From contig NZ_FNUS01000002.1 in assembly GCF_900108025.1 (NCBI RefSeq), forward strand, positions 372,001 to 436,000: 64,000 nt of DNA. The letters are read 5' to 3'. Within the stretch, counting starts at the first letter, position 1; each line of letters opens with the position of its first letter. The stretch is from Halpernia humi (GTDB lineage: Bacteria > Bacteroidota > Bacteroidia > Flavobacteriales > Weeksellaceae). Of this stretch, positions 25,475-34,468 are shown piece by piece. Position numbers and translations under genes: made by a program. Under the pieces are notes generated by a model, which ran no database searches, was not told the DNA's origin, and worked only from the letters and a program-made list of their open reading frames with translations.

Positions 25475-27778
25475 ATGGAAGAAAAAATTATAAGAGAAGA
25501 GTTATCGAAAATCTTAATAGATGATCCAACTAACTATGGTAAAATTTTAGAATTATCTTCTAAGCTTTCAAGTTTTGATGTGCAAAATGTTCGATTTAGT
25601 GTTGATGCAGGAATAATAAATAGATTAGGTAAAGAACTTGTTGGACGGCAAGAAACAGCAGTTTCAGAATTAGTAAAGAATGCCTACGATGCAGATGCTA
25701 AAAACGTTAAATTGATTTATGTAAATGCATGGAATAAAGGTGGTACTTTAGAGATTATTGATGATGGAACTGGGATGAATAAAGAAGAATTGGTCAATGG
25801 TTTTATGAGATTATCTTCATCTGATAAAATTCATAACCCAATTTCAAATAATTACCAACGAATAAGAGCCGGAAGAAAAGGAATTGGAAGATTTGCTACT
25901 CAACGTTTAGGAGATAAATTAACTATTATTACTCAAAAAGAAGATTTAGATTATGCCTTAAAAGTTTCAATAGACTGGGATAAATTTGCATCAGACATAG
26001 ATTTATCCACAATTTCAAATTCAATTGAAATTATAGAAAAGCAAAAAGAACAAGGAACGAATTTAATTATTGAAAATTTAAGAGAAGGTTGGAGTAACGC
26101 AACGATTAAAAAAGTATATAGGTATACCTCTGATTTGCTGCAGCCCTTTCCACTTTCCAAAGAAAAAAAAGAAAAAGAAAAAAATAAATTAGATCCTGGT
26201 TTTAAAAGTTCATATTACAGAGAGTTTGTATCAGATGAAAATTTAATTATCGACGAAGAAGAAGCTTTTTTAAAGAATGCATTGGCAGAAATCGAAGGTT
26301 ATGTATTAGAAGATGGACAAGGATGTTGGTCATTACAAAGCGAAAAACTTAATTTTCCTCAAGAAGTTTTTTTAATTGGAAAAGAAAAAGATTTACCCGA
26401 GTCAAAATTTAATTTTATAAAAGGAGTACATTTTAAATGTTATTATTTTATATATGAGACTTCTCTGTTGCCTTCACAAACAATGACATTCATTAAAGAA
26501 GTTGCTAATGAAAGAGGAGGTATAAGAATGTATAGAAATGGTTTTAGAGTTCCTCCTTATGGTGAAAAATTAAATGATTGGCTAGGTCTTGACGAATCAA
26601 CTGCTAAAAGAGTAATTCTATCTTCTCATCGAAATATTAATTTTTTTGGATTTGTAGAAATCACTGATGAATCAGGATTATTATTTGATGAAACTTCTAG
26701 TAGGGAAGGACTTTTCGAAAATGATGCTTTTCAAGAGTTAGTTAATTTTACACAACGATGTTTAATTAGTGCTGTGATAAAAATTGCGGATTTAAGAGGC
26801 CGAAAATCTACTACAGGTCAAAGAAATTGGGAAAAAACAGAAAATCCATCTAAAAAGGTCGATACAGCTATTGAAAAAATAAAAGAAATTTTTGAGGAAG
26901 AAGAACCTAATAAAGATGAAAATTCAGATTCAAAAAAACATTCGGATAAAAAAGAAAAATTTAATAAGGCATTTGAAGAATTTAAACAGGCTAGAGAAGA
27001 AGAAAAAATAGAAAAACAAAAATTAATTGAAGAAATTAATATGCTGAGAATATTAGCTGCTCTAGGTTTGGTTATTGGTGAATTTGTTCATGAAGTAAAA
27101 AGATTTTTACCTGGGTTTGACACAGATACTAGATTTCTTAAAAAGGCAGTTAAAGATTATGATGAAGCTTTGAATCGAGTTGAAAGATTAGAGACAAATA
27201 TTAAGTCTTTCACAGCTTATACATCATATTTTGATAGAGCAATTTCAAGAAATGTTTTCAGAGAATTAGAACCTATTGAATTGAGAAATGCTGTAAATGA
27301 TTTTACTGATGTTGTTAGAAAAGATTTAGAGAGATCTGGCATTATACTTCATAAACCAGTTTATAATGATTTTGATTTAGATACCATACCAATGCATCCT
27401 TCTGAATGGTCTTCAATTTTATTTAATTTTTATACAAATTCCAAAAAAGCCATAAAAAGAAAGGGAGTGAAAGGTGAATTATTTATAAAATGTGGCAGAG
27501 AAAACAATAATGTTTATTTAGAGTTTTCTGATAATGGAGATGGAATAAGCGAAAAAGACGAAGATAAAATTTTTAATGCTTTTTTTACAACTTCAAGTGC
27601 CTCTGGTCATCATGATATTGATTCGGATTCATTATCTGGAACTGGTCTTGGGCTTAAAATATTAAAAGACATTATCGAAAGTTATAACGGTGCTATTTAT
27701 GTAGCAGAAACAGAAACTAATTTTAGTACAACAATAAGAGTAGAAATCCCTGAAAACATTAAGAATGAGCAAATTTAA
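25475..27778 (+). CDS. Dual GHKL ATPase: MORC-like N-terminal module fused to a histidine-kinase C-terminal module
   Basis: The protein has 767 residues. The N-terminal GHKL module shows the N-box SELVKNAYDADA (64-75), DDGTGM (96-101) and AGRKGIGRFA (132-141), as in Hsp90/MutL/MORC-like (paraMORC) ATPases. A charged Lys/Glu linker (about 460-520) follows. The C-terminal module is a histidine kinase: a DHp-like helix with His539 in EFVHEVKRFL, an N-box (NFYTNSKKAI, about 650), DNGDGIS and GTGLGL (about 722). Two ATPase modules in one chain, with a receiver gene overlapping its end by 14 bases, suggest a phosphorelay coupled to a conformational ATPase. No membrane segments are visible, so the stimulus is cytoplasmic. 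It lies in a defence island. The exact family name is uncertain. Confidence 0.85.
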   Translation: MEEKIIREELSKILIDDPTNYGKILELSSKLSSFDVQNVRFSVDAGIINRLGKELVGRQETAVSELVKNAYDADAKNVKLIYVNAWNKGGTLEIIDDGTGMNKEELVNGFMRLSSSDKIHNPISNNYQRIRAGRKGIGRFATQRLGDKLTIITQKEDLDYALKVSIDWDKFASDIDLSTISNSIEIIEKQKEQGTNLIIENLREGWSNATIKKVYRYTSDLLQPFPLSKEKKEKEKNKLDPGFKSSYYREFVSDENLIIDEEEAFLKNALAEIEGYVLEDGQGCWSLQSEKLNFPQEVFLIGKEKDLPESKFNFIKGVHFKCYYFIYETSLLPSQTMTFIKEVANERGGIRMYRNGFRVPPYGEKLNDWLGLDESTAKRVILSSHRNINFFGFVEITDESGLLFDETSSREGLFENDAFQELVNFTQRCLISAVIKIADLRGRKSTTGQRNWEKTENPSKKVDTAIEKIKEIFEEEEPNKDENSDSKKHSDKKEKFNKAFEEFKQAREEEKIEKQKLIEEINMLRILAALGLVIGEFVHEVKRFLPGFDTDTRFLKKAVKDYDEALNRVERLETNIKSFTAYTSYFDRAISRNVFRELEPIELRNAVNDFTDVVRKDLERSGIILHKPVYNDFDLDTIPMHPSEWSSILFNFYTNSKKAIKRKGVKGELFIKCGRENNNVYLEFSDNGDGISEKDEDKIFNAFFTTSSASGHHDIDSDSLSGTGLGLKILKDIIESYNGAIYVAETETNFSTTIRVEIPENIKNEQI

Positions 27779-28871
27779 ATATTTATATATAGATGATGAA
27801 AATGACCAATCCGTTACCGCTATTAGAGATGGTTTTGTAGATGAAGGTGTTATTGATATTGATGTTGAACAGCCAATGAATTTTAAAGAGCAAATAAAAG
27901 ATTTGTCAACTAAATTGGAACATTATGATGGTCTAATTTTAGATTTCAGATTAAATCAAAATATGCAATTGGATGTTGCATATAATGCTCCTTCTATTGC
28001 ACAAGAACTTAGGATGGCTGTCTCTGAACCTGAAATGAATTTAAAATCATTACCGATAATTTTATGTTCAACGGACGAAAGAATGCGAGCTACTTATGAT
28101 GCTGATAAAACAAGTCATGATTTATTTGATTATAAGTTTTTAAAAGGAGACGAACCAGATTGGGAAAGATTTTCAAAAAAATTAAATTCTTTAGCAAATG
28201 GTTATAAATGGCTGAATGAAAAATCTAGAACAATCGAAGATGTTTTAGAACGAGAAGATATTTACAATTTTGACCCAAGAATTACGGAAAAATTTAAAGA
28301 CCCAGATAACAAAGTTATTGCATATGATTACGCTCACTTTATAATTAAGGAGCTATTTAACCATCCCGGAGCATTAATTAAGGAACGGCTACTAGCATCT
28401 AGACTTGGTGTTAGTATTGAAGATTCAGGAGATGATTGGAATACTTTAAAAGAGCATTTATCAGCATTTAGGTTTTCAGGATTATTTAATGATGGTTGGG
28501 AAAGATGGTGGATGGATAAAATTAATTCTTTGTTTAAAGAAGTAAGTAAAGGAAAAAGATTAACAAACCTCAATGCTGTTCAAAGAGTAGAAGTTTTAAA
28601 AGAGTTTTTTTCTCTTAAAAATTTAAAAGAAGCTGAACCTATTGAATCTTGTGTGAGTTCAAATTTTTGGGCTATTTGTGAAGAAACAAAATTACCATTA
28701 GACCCAATTGAAGGTTTTAAAGTTTTCCAAAGCGATGATTTAAAACCATGGCAAGAACCTAAATATTTATCTTTCTATGCAATAGCAATTGAAGGAATTA
28801 AAAGGAAAGGTTTAAAACCCCATTTTAGTGAGAATGAAAAGATACAATTAATGAAAGATAGCTTTAAATGA
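27765..28871 (+). CDS. Response-regulator receiver protein with unknown C-terminal domain
   Basis: The protein has 368 residues. The first 130 are a complete receiver: Asp10/Asp11 in YIDDEND, the phospho-acceptor Asp60 in GLILDFRLN, Ser102/Thr103 in LCSTDE, and Lys127 in KFLKGDE. The remaining 240 residues are helical with no recognised output domain (LKEHLSAFRFSGLFNDGWER, WAICEETKLPLDP) and no obvious helix-turn-helix. It overlaps the kinase gene by 14 bases and the next gene by 4, so it is the cognate partner. The lack of a DNA-binding domain suggests that the output is a protein-protein event or an unknown activity rather than transcription. Confidence 0.8.
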   Translation: MSKFKYLYIDDENDQSVTAIRDGFVDEGVIDIDVEQPMNFKEQIKDLSTKLEHYDGLILDFRLNQNMQLDVAYNAPSIAQELRMAVSEPEMNLKSLPIILCSTDERMRATYDADKTSHDLFDYKFLKGDEPDWERFSKKLNSLANGYKWLNEKSRTIEDVLEREDIYNFDPRITEKFKDPDNKVIAYDYAHFIIKELFNHPGALIKERLLASRLGVSIEDSGDDWNTLKEHLSAFRFSGLFNDGWERWWMDKINSLFKEVSKGKRLTNLNAVQRVEVLKEFFSLKNLKEAEPIESCVSSNFWAICEETKLPLDPIEGFKVFQSDDLKPWQEPKYLSFYAIAIEGIKRKGLKPHFSENEKIQLMKDSFK

Positions 28872-29611
28872 AAATTGAACAATTTAGACAATCGAGAGCA
28901 GACGACTTGATAACTGCTGCTAAAATTATTGAAAGCGTTTTTTCAGGAAGTATTTTAACTACTCCAATTTATATAGCCGCAGAAGAACTAAGAAAAGGTG
29001 CTCCTTTTTTAAAAGACGGTACCACCAATAATGATTTATGGGGTTATGAAATTTGTGACTTAAAAATCCCAGTTGACACAACAAAACACATGCGTCCAAA
29101 GGGTATAAATCATAAAAATGTGGAATTAATATTAAACATGAAATTAGTCGCTAATTATAAAAATTGGAATGATTTAAACGACCCTTTAATAGATTTGAAT
29201 TTTAATGCCGTAATTCGTGGTATTGGTGTTCAACCTCATTACTTCTGTTTTCATATCGACAAACATGATCCTTCAAAAGAAGCAACAGAACCACATCCAA
29301 CATATCATCTTCAAATTGCAAGTAACCCACTTGATGAAGATGAATTTCAATATGGGAATACTTTGTTTCTTGATACTCCTAGAATAGTACATCATCCAGT
29401 AGATTTAATTTTAGGAATAGGGCTGTTAACTTCAAATTTTTTTCCGTTTGCTTTTGATAATATTATGGATGATGGTTATTTTTCATCAATATACAAAGTA
29501 TATCAAGATAAAATACTAAAACCATACTATCATACTATTGCCAGTAATTGGTCATATGATATTGCAAATATTTGTTGGTCAAAACAACATTTATGCCCAA
29601 CGATAATTTAA
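28868..29611 (+). CDS. Hypothetical protein, third member of the kinase/receiver cluster
   Basis: A 247-residue soluble protein I do not recognise. It contains a cluster of histidines in the middle, HYFCFHIDKHDP and EPHPTYHLQI, followed by LDTPRIVHHPVDLILGIGLL. The spacing of these His/Asp residues could be structural or metal-binding. It overlaps the receiver gene by 4 bases, and the methyltransferase starts 2 bases after its stop, so all four products are probably made together. It may be the effector or an adaptor of the system; this is inference from position only. Confidence 0.7.
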   Translation: MKIEQFRQSRADDLITAAKIIESVFSGSILTTPIYIAAEELRKGAPFLKDGTTNNDLWGYEICDLKIPVDTTKHMRPKGINHKNVELILNMKLVANYKNWNDLNDPLIDLNFNAVIRGIGVQPHYFCFHIDKHDPSKEATEPHPTYHLQIASNPLDEDEFQYGNTLFLDTPRIVHHPVDLILGIGLLTSNFFPFAFDNIMDDGYFSSIYKVYQDKILKPYYHTIASNWSYDIANICWSKQHLCPTII

Positions 29612-29613
29612 AA

Positions 29614-31452
29614 ATGAATAAAGAAATATTTAAATACTTACAAAATAATTATACTACCGATACTTTACTAGTAGATAGGTTGATAGTTTCCTCGTTTTTA
29701 AGATTTAATAAAATAGAAGTTTACAAAAACGAATTTATTAAGAAATATATAATTTTCGATAATGATCTAAACGAAAATAAGGCTGTTGGTGAGTTTATTG
29801 AAATTATAAAAGTTCATATAAAAAAGTTTGATTTTGAGACTTTAATTCAGTTATTTGAATTTGTTATTTCTCCAGATGATAAAATTATAACCGGTGCAAT
29901 ATATACTCCAAAAAAAATAAGAGAGTACATTGTTAAACAAGCTCTTCATAATAAAGTTATTGACGAAAATTTTAAAATAGCTGATATTTCATGTGGATGT
30001 GGTAGTTTCTTATATGAAGCCGCTTTATATATTAACAAAAGCACAAACAAAAATTTTTTTGAAATTATCAGAGATAATATATTTGGGTTAGACATACAAA
30101 ATTATTCAACAAATCGAACAAAAATTGTATTGACATTACTTGCTATTTTTAATGGAGAGGACAATGATTTACTTAAATATAATATTTATACGGGTGATGC
30201 ACTAGAATTTAAATGGACTAATGGCATTAATGATTTTAGCGGATTTATGTGTATTGTAGGTAATCCCCCGTATGTGTGCTCAAGAAATATTCCTGACACG
30301 ACAAAAAATCATCTTTCCAAATGGGAAGTTTGTTCTACAGGACACCCTGATTTATATATTCCATTTTTTCAAATTGGTATTGAAAATTTATCTATAGATG
30401 GTATACTTGGATATATAACAATGAATACTTTTTTCAAAAGCGTAAATGGTCGAGCATTAAGAGAATATTTTCAGAAGAAGAAACTAATGTTTAGAATAAT
30501 TGACTTTGGAACAAAACAAATTTTTAAAAGTAAATCTACATATACATGTATTTGTTTAATTGAAAATAATCAAAGTGAATTTTTAAATTATATAAAGACT
30601 AATAGTTTAAAAATTAACTATAAATATAATTCATTGATTTACGATGAGCTGGAGTTTAAAAAAGGTTGGAATTTAGAAGAAACAAATTTAATAAATAAGA
30701 TAGAAAAAACAGGGAAGCCATTCGGAGAATTATTTAAAACAAGAAATGGTATAGCAACACTAAAAAATAATATCTATATTTTTAATCCTGTTGATGAAGA
30801 TAAAAAATTTTATTATTTAAAAATGAATGATGAAGTCTTTCCAATTGAAAAAGGAATATGTAAAAACGTTATTAATCCAAATAAGTTTACAAGAATTGAT
30901 AATGTAAAAGAAATTAATAGAAAGTTAATATTTCCATATAAACACGAAAGTGGTAAAGTGCAATTAATAAAAGAAGATTTTTTTAAAAAGAAATTTCCTT
31001 TGACATACAAGTATTTAAAATCCAAAGAAAATGTTCTTGCTCAAAGAGATAAAGGTGAAGGTAAATATGAAAAGTGGTATGCTTACGGAAGAAACCAATC
31101 ATTAGAAAAATTAAAATTTAAACTTTTTTTCCCTCATATAACTCCTGATATACCAAATTACGTAATTAATACAGATGAAAACTTATTATTTCATAATGGT
31201 TTAGCTGTTGTCACTGAAAATGAAAATGAATTGCTCTTTTTACAAAAACTCATGAGTTCTAAAATATTTTGGTTTTATATTAAAAACACGAGTAAGCCTT
31301 ATGGCTCTCATTACTATTCTATGAGTAGAAATTATATTAAGAATTTTGGAGTTTACGACTTTACAAAAGCAGATAAACAGTATATCATTAATGAACCAGA
31401 TCAGAGAATCGTAGATGTTTTTTTAGAAGAGAAATATGAGTTAGGAATTTAA
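29614..31452 (+). CDS. N6-adenine DNA methyltransferase (Eco57I/TaqI-type)
   Basis: The protein has 612 residues from the ATG at 29614; a longer frame from a TTG at 29572 overlaps the upstream gene and is less likely. Visible motifs are TGAIYTPKKIREYIV, motif I as DISCGCGSFLYEA (a variant of DPACGSGxFL) and the catalytic NPPY in IVGNPPYVCSR. The C-terminal half looks like a target-recognition domain (PYGSHYYSMSRNYIKNFGVY). No PD-(D/E)xK nuclease motif is visible, so it modifies DNA but probably does not cut it. It is the last gene of the AbiE-kinase-receiver run. It could mark self DNA for the upstream system. Confidence 0.85.
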   Translation: MNKEIFKYLQNNYTTDTLLVDRLIVSSFLRFNKIEVYKNEFIKKYIIFDNDLNENKAVGEFIEIIKVHIKKFDFETLIQLFEFVISPDDKIITGAIYTPKKIREYIVKQALHNKVIDENFKIADISCGCGSFLYEAALYINKSTNKNFFEIIRDNIFGLDIQNYSTNRTKIVLTLLAIFNGEDNDLLKYNIYTGDALEFKWTNGINDFSGFMCIVGNPPYVCSRNIPDTTKNHLSKWEVCSTGHPDLYIPFFQIGIENLSIDGILGYITMNTFFKSVNGRALREYFQKKKLMFRIIDFGTKQIFKSKSTYTCICLIENNQSEFLNYIKTNSLKINYKYNSLIYDELEFKKGWNLEETNLINKIEKTGKPFGELFKTRNGIATLKNNIYIFNPVDEDKKFYYLKMNDEVFPIEKGICKNVINPNKFTRIDNVKEINRKLIFPYKHESGKVQLIKEDFFKKKFPLTYKYLKSKENVLAQRDKGEGKYEKWYAYGRNQSLEKLKFKLFFPHITPDIPNYVINTDENLLFHNGLAVVTENENELLFLQKLMSSKIFWFYIKNTSKPYGSHYYSMSRNYIKNFGVYDFTKADKQYIINEPDQRIVDVFLEEKYELGI

Positions 31453-31515
31453 GTGAACTTTAATCTTCCCAAAAAATGGATCATTTAAAAATATAGCCTT
31501 TAATTTGGGAGAAAT

Positions 31516-31688
31516 ATGAAAAACAGCTTCTTTACAGAGGTTCAGATTATTAAAATATTGTCTGAACAACAACAAGGAAATTAGTTGAATGAGATTTGCC
31601 GAGCGAATGGTATTTGTCAGCCAATATTTATAAATGAAAAATTATTCTAGTGGATTAGATGTGCAACAACTTTCGAAAATCAAAAATA
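31516..31688 (+). pseudogene. Degraded IS3-family transposase orfA fragment
   Basis: From the ATG at 31516 the frame reads MKNSFFTEVQIIKILSEQQQ, then an in-frame stop, then LNEICRANGICQPIF, which matches the IS3-family OrfA helix-turn-helix (SrFTEaQIIkILkEqe..., sEICReHGIsqatFY). A further frameshift gives the expected SGLDVQQL segment near 31650-31670. Only this N-terminal piece remains; no orfB or inverted repeats were seen. It marks a past insertion between the methyltransferase and the next gene. Confidence 0.8.
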
Positions 31689-32468
31689 ATGGAGAAAGAA
31701 AAAACATTCTTACAAATCGACCAACTCATTCAGAACGTTGATCAGTTTAAATGCGAACCATTATTTTCTGATGAACGTAATAAGAGACACAGCAAGATTT
31801 TTTCTCCATTCATAAACGACGACAAAATTTTAAAAAAGCTTTCTCATTTAATCGCTTATAGTCAAAATGCAAACTCTGAAAAGGTGGAACAAGTTTTGAA
31901 GTCGGGTAATTTCGACGCCGCTTTTCTTAATTTTAAAATTGACGAAGTTGTTAAACTTAATCCATGTGATCTTGCTGACGAACACTGGTCTTCCATACAA
32001 GGAATCAGACAACAAGCGAAATTATTTCATATTGTAAGTTTAGCCCGGAAAATTAAAAACATCGGTTCATTCACTGAAATCTTGAATGAAAATCAAATTC
32101 CTAAAACGATTGATAATGAAAGCGATATAGCACAATTTTGGACTGGTTTTGACCAACTTTTGAAAATTCTTAAAAATAATAAAATCCCATTTTTTCAATC
32201 CACAACTTCTTTACTACATCTTTTGTTAGATTTGGGTTATGATTGTGTAAAACCGGATTTGGTAGTAATGAAAGTTGGTAAAAAACTGAACATTGTTGAT
32301 AATATATTAGGAGACAAAAATTTCAGGAAAACAGTTCGTTTTATTCAAGAATACGCAATTGATAGAAAAATTCGACCTTCAGTAGTTGATTTTTATTTTC
32401 TAATCGATGAAGGACAGATGGGAGCGAGGAAGTTCGTGACTGAAGACTTTTATAAAAGAAAGTTTTAA
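31689..32468 (+). CDS. Putative DNA-3-methyladenine glycosylase I-like protein
   Basis: A 259-residue protein. The region FWTGFDQLLKILKNNKIPFF followed by LLLDLGYDCVKPDLVVMKV recalls the C-terminal part of Tag-type glycosylases and HhH-GPD folds (GYDCVKPD-like motif). The N-terminal half is helical with KLFHIVSLARKIKNIGSF. The classical Tag zinc ligands are not evident, so activity is uncertain. The ATG at 31689 gives MEKEKTFLQID; an upstream start at 31659 runs into the IS remnant. It stands alone, convergent to the SIR2 gene. If a glycosylase, it might act on modified bases in a defence setting. Confidence 0.5.
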   Translation: MEKEKTFLQIDQLIQNVDQFKCEPLFSDERNKRHSKIFSPFINDDKILKKLSHLIAYSQNANSEKVEQVLKSGNFDAAFLNFKIDEVVKLNPCDLADEHWSSIQGIRQQAKLFHIVSLARKIKNIGSFTEILNENQIPKTIDNESDIAQFWTGFDQLLKILKNNKIPFFQSTTSLLHLLLDLGYDCVKPDLVVMKVGKKLNIVDNILGDKNFRKTVRFIQEYAIDRKIRPSVVDFYFLIDEGQMGARKFVTEDFYKRKF

Positions 32469-32547
32469 AATTAAATTTATAGTTTGTTTTCACCTGATTG
32501 AAATCAGTCATTAATCTTATTTATTAAATACTTCCCTTGAGTAAATA

Positions 32548-34467
32548 TTATTTTATTTCGTCTATTTTAGGTTGCTCCAGAGACTCGTATTCGTCTCTGT
32601 AAAATATTTTGCATTTATTAATCTTACTGCGAATTTTTATTTTTCTTAATTCTTTCTTTTTAACTTTCTCGAAAACATCTAATTCTTCAAAAACAGGATC
32701 CATAATGATAACATCTTTATAGCCTAATTTGAAGTGGTGACCATGTATTTCTACTTCCTCACAATTATTCATTCTATAAAACATTACCATTTCTCCAGAA
32801 TCAATTGAGATTCCACCTTTTATAAAATCATTATTTAGATGGGCAGTAAATTCTCTGCAAGGTTCTTCGTAATATTTATTCTCAATCTTTGAAACAACCT
32901 TCGAAATATTTGCAAAAGTAAAATCACTTATTTCAGCAGATTTAAAATTTCTAAATTTAATTTTATGAAATTTTTCAATTTTCTGTAAATTCAGACAATA
33001 TTCAATGAAGAAAGAATTGTCATCTGTTTTTTCAGTGTTTATAGGTTTCTGATAGAATGATTTCACACCATCCTTTAACACACTAAATCCAATACCAGAT
33101 AAAACTTTGTCTAAAGCCTGGTAAAATGATAGATATGATGTAACATCTGAAATAATCTCTTTTACATTGCTTTCAAAGGATAACCTAGTATTTTTGTCGG
33201 AACCAAAAGTTAACTTTACATTTAAAGTAAAATTGTTATTATCAATAGTAATTTGTCTTACATTATCGGACGGCGCATTCATAAAATATTTTACATAGAA
33301 ATTTTGAATTTCGAAACCGTCATCTAAAATTATGTCAACATTTCCATCGTATATGGGCAATTTCAAAATCCTGAATTCTGCAATATCTCCGTATTTTTTT
33401 ATTCTAAATTTATCTGCCCAAATATCTATATTTATAAAATCGTCATTTTTTAAGATTAGTTCTCCCCCTGTTTTTCCAGAAACAAAATCCTCAAATCTTT
33501 TCACTAATACTTCATCATTTTTCATAGTGAAATTAACTTTGTGATTAATAAAGCCTTTTGAACTTGAAATATCTTGTAAATAAAAGCCTGCAATATTAGA
33601 TTTTAATTGTAGATCATACCCAAAGTTTTTCGCAAAATTTGAAGCAGTATCCGCTGATACGCCTCCTTTCTCTAAATTTATGAATGTATTTGCATTGAGA
33701 TATTCCAACAGTTCTGTAAATAAAACTTCGCCGGTGGTATTAATATACTTTATACCTTTCTTTGATAATTTGTCGATATTAAATTGTTGCAAATTTGGTG
33801 CGATAAAAAATCTTTCTTTCATGTCGTCTCCCAACGATTCTAATATTTTTTCAAAAATAATTTTAATATTGGCATCTTCTAATGAATACCCTATAAACAT
33901 TATACTTTGGGTGCTTAATTTTTCTTTAACAGAATTCCAGAAAGGTTCAGATTCTGTGTTGTTTTTAAAGAAATTATTATAATCTGAATCCTTTAAGATG
34001 ATCGTATCTGGAATAGATAAATCTCCATGGATCTTATAAATTTGAACTTTGCTCTTATTTATATAGGGTAAATCTTTATTAGAAATAAGAATTTGCGCTT
34101 TATTTCCCAAGGTATTTTCAAAAAGCTGATCGTAATTTGTAGTTATAATTATTTTAAAATGAGGAATTTCAGAAATTCTTTTATGTAGTTCTGTCGAAGT
34201 TGGTTTTGCTAAAAAAACATCTCGAAGTGTTTGTATTGTTGAATTTCTACTATTATGCAGATCAAACAAATTTTGTGTTAAAGTTGACAACGATTGATGC
34301 TTATCAATAATTTCTTTCTCCTTAACATTTAATCTATCGTAAAAAATACTTTTCAACACATTTCCGCTGGGATATCCAGCGTAAATTGATAAACCTGCAC
34401 CTGCAAAAAGAACTACGTCTTCTTTACTTATTAAATCAAATAGCCTCGCTTTATATATTTCACTCAT
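32548..34467 (-). CDS. SIR2-domain defence protein
   Basis: The protein has 639 residues. The N-terminal 250 form a SIR2 Rossmann domain: VVLFAGAGLSIYAG (about 19-31), ITTNYDQLFE with Asn111, and YKIHGDL with His147, plus MFIGYSLEDANI. Defence-type SIR2 domains degrade NAD+ after phage sensing. The C-terminal about 370 residues are beta-rich, without a recognised family, and could be the sensor. The gene is transcribed right after the restriction-modification gene with a single base between them, so the pair forms one operon. No TIR (Thoeris), HerA or Argonaute partner is nearby. Confidence 0.85.
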   Translation of the reverse strand: MSEIYKARLFDLISKEDVVLFAGAGLSIYAGYPSGNVLKSIFYDRLNVKEKEIIDKHQSLSTLTQNLFDLHNSRNSTIQTLRDVFLAKPTSTELHKRISEIPHFKIIITTNYDQLFENTLGNKAQILISNKDLPYINKSKVQIYKIHGDLSIPDTIILKDSDYNNFFKNNTESEPFWNSVKEKLSTQSIMFIGYSLEDANIKIIFEKILESLGDDMKERFFIAPNLQQFNIDKLSKKGIKYINTTGEVLFTELLEYLNANTFINLEKGGVSADTASNFAKNFGYDLQLKSNIAGFYLQDISSSKGFINHKVNFTMKNDEVLVKRFEDFVSGKTGGELILKNDDFINIDIWADKFRIKKYGDIAEFRILKLPIYDGNVDIILDDGFEIQNFYVKYFMNAPSDNVRQITIDNNNFTLNVKLTFGSDKNTRLSFESNVKEIISDVTSYLSFYQALDKVLSGIGFSVLKDGVKSFYQKPINTEKTDDNSFFIEYCLNLQKIEKFHKIKFRNFKSAEISDFTFANISKVVSKIENKYYEEPCREFTAHLNNDFIKGGISIDSGEMVMFYRMNNCEEVEIHGHHFKLGYKDVIIMDPVFEELDVFEKVKKKELRKIKIRSKINKCKIFYRDEYESLEQPKIDEIK

Positions 34468-34468
34468 G

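Noticed and set aside
25475-28871. Detocs two-component defence system
   Set aside because: The kinase has an N-terminal MORC-like ATPase rather than a TPR sensor, and the receiver protein lacks a nucleosidase-like effector domain.
32548-34467. Thoeris ThsA or Argonaute-linked SIR2
   Set aside because: No TIR protein, SLOG domain, HerA or Argonaute gene is adjacent; the neighbour is a restriction-modification gene.
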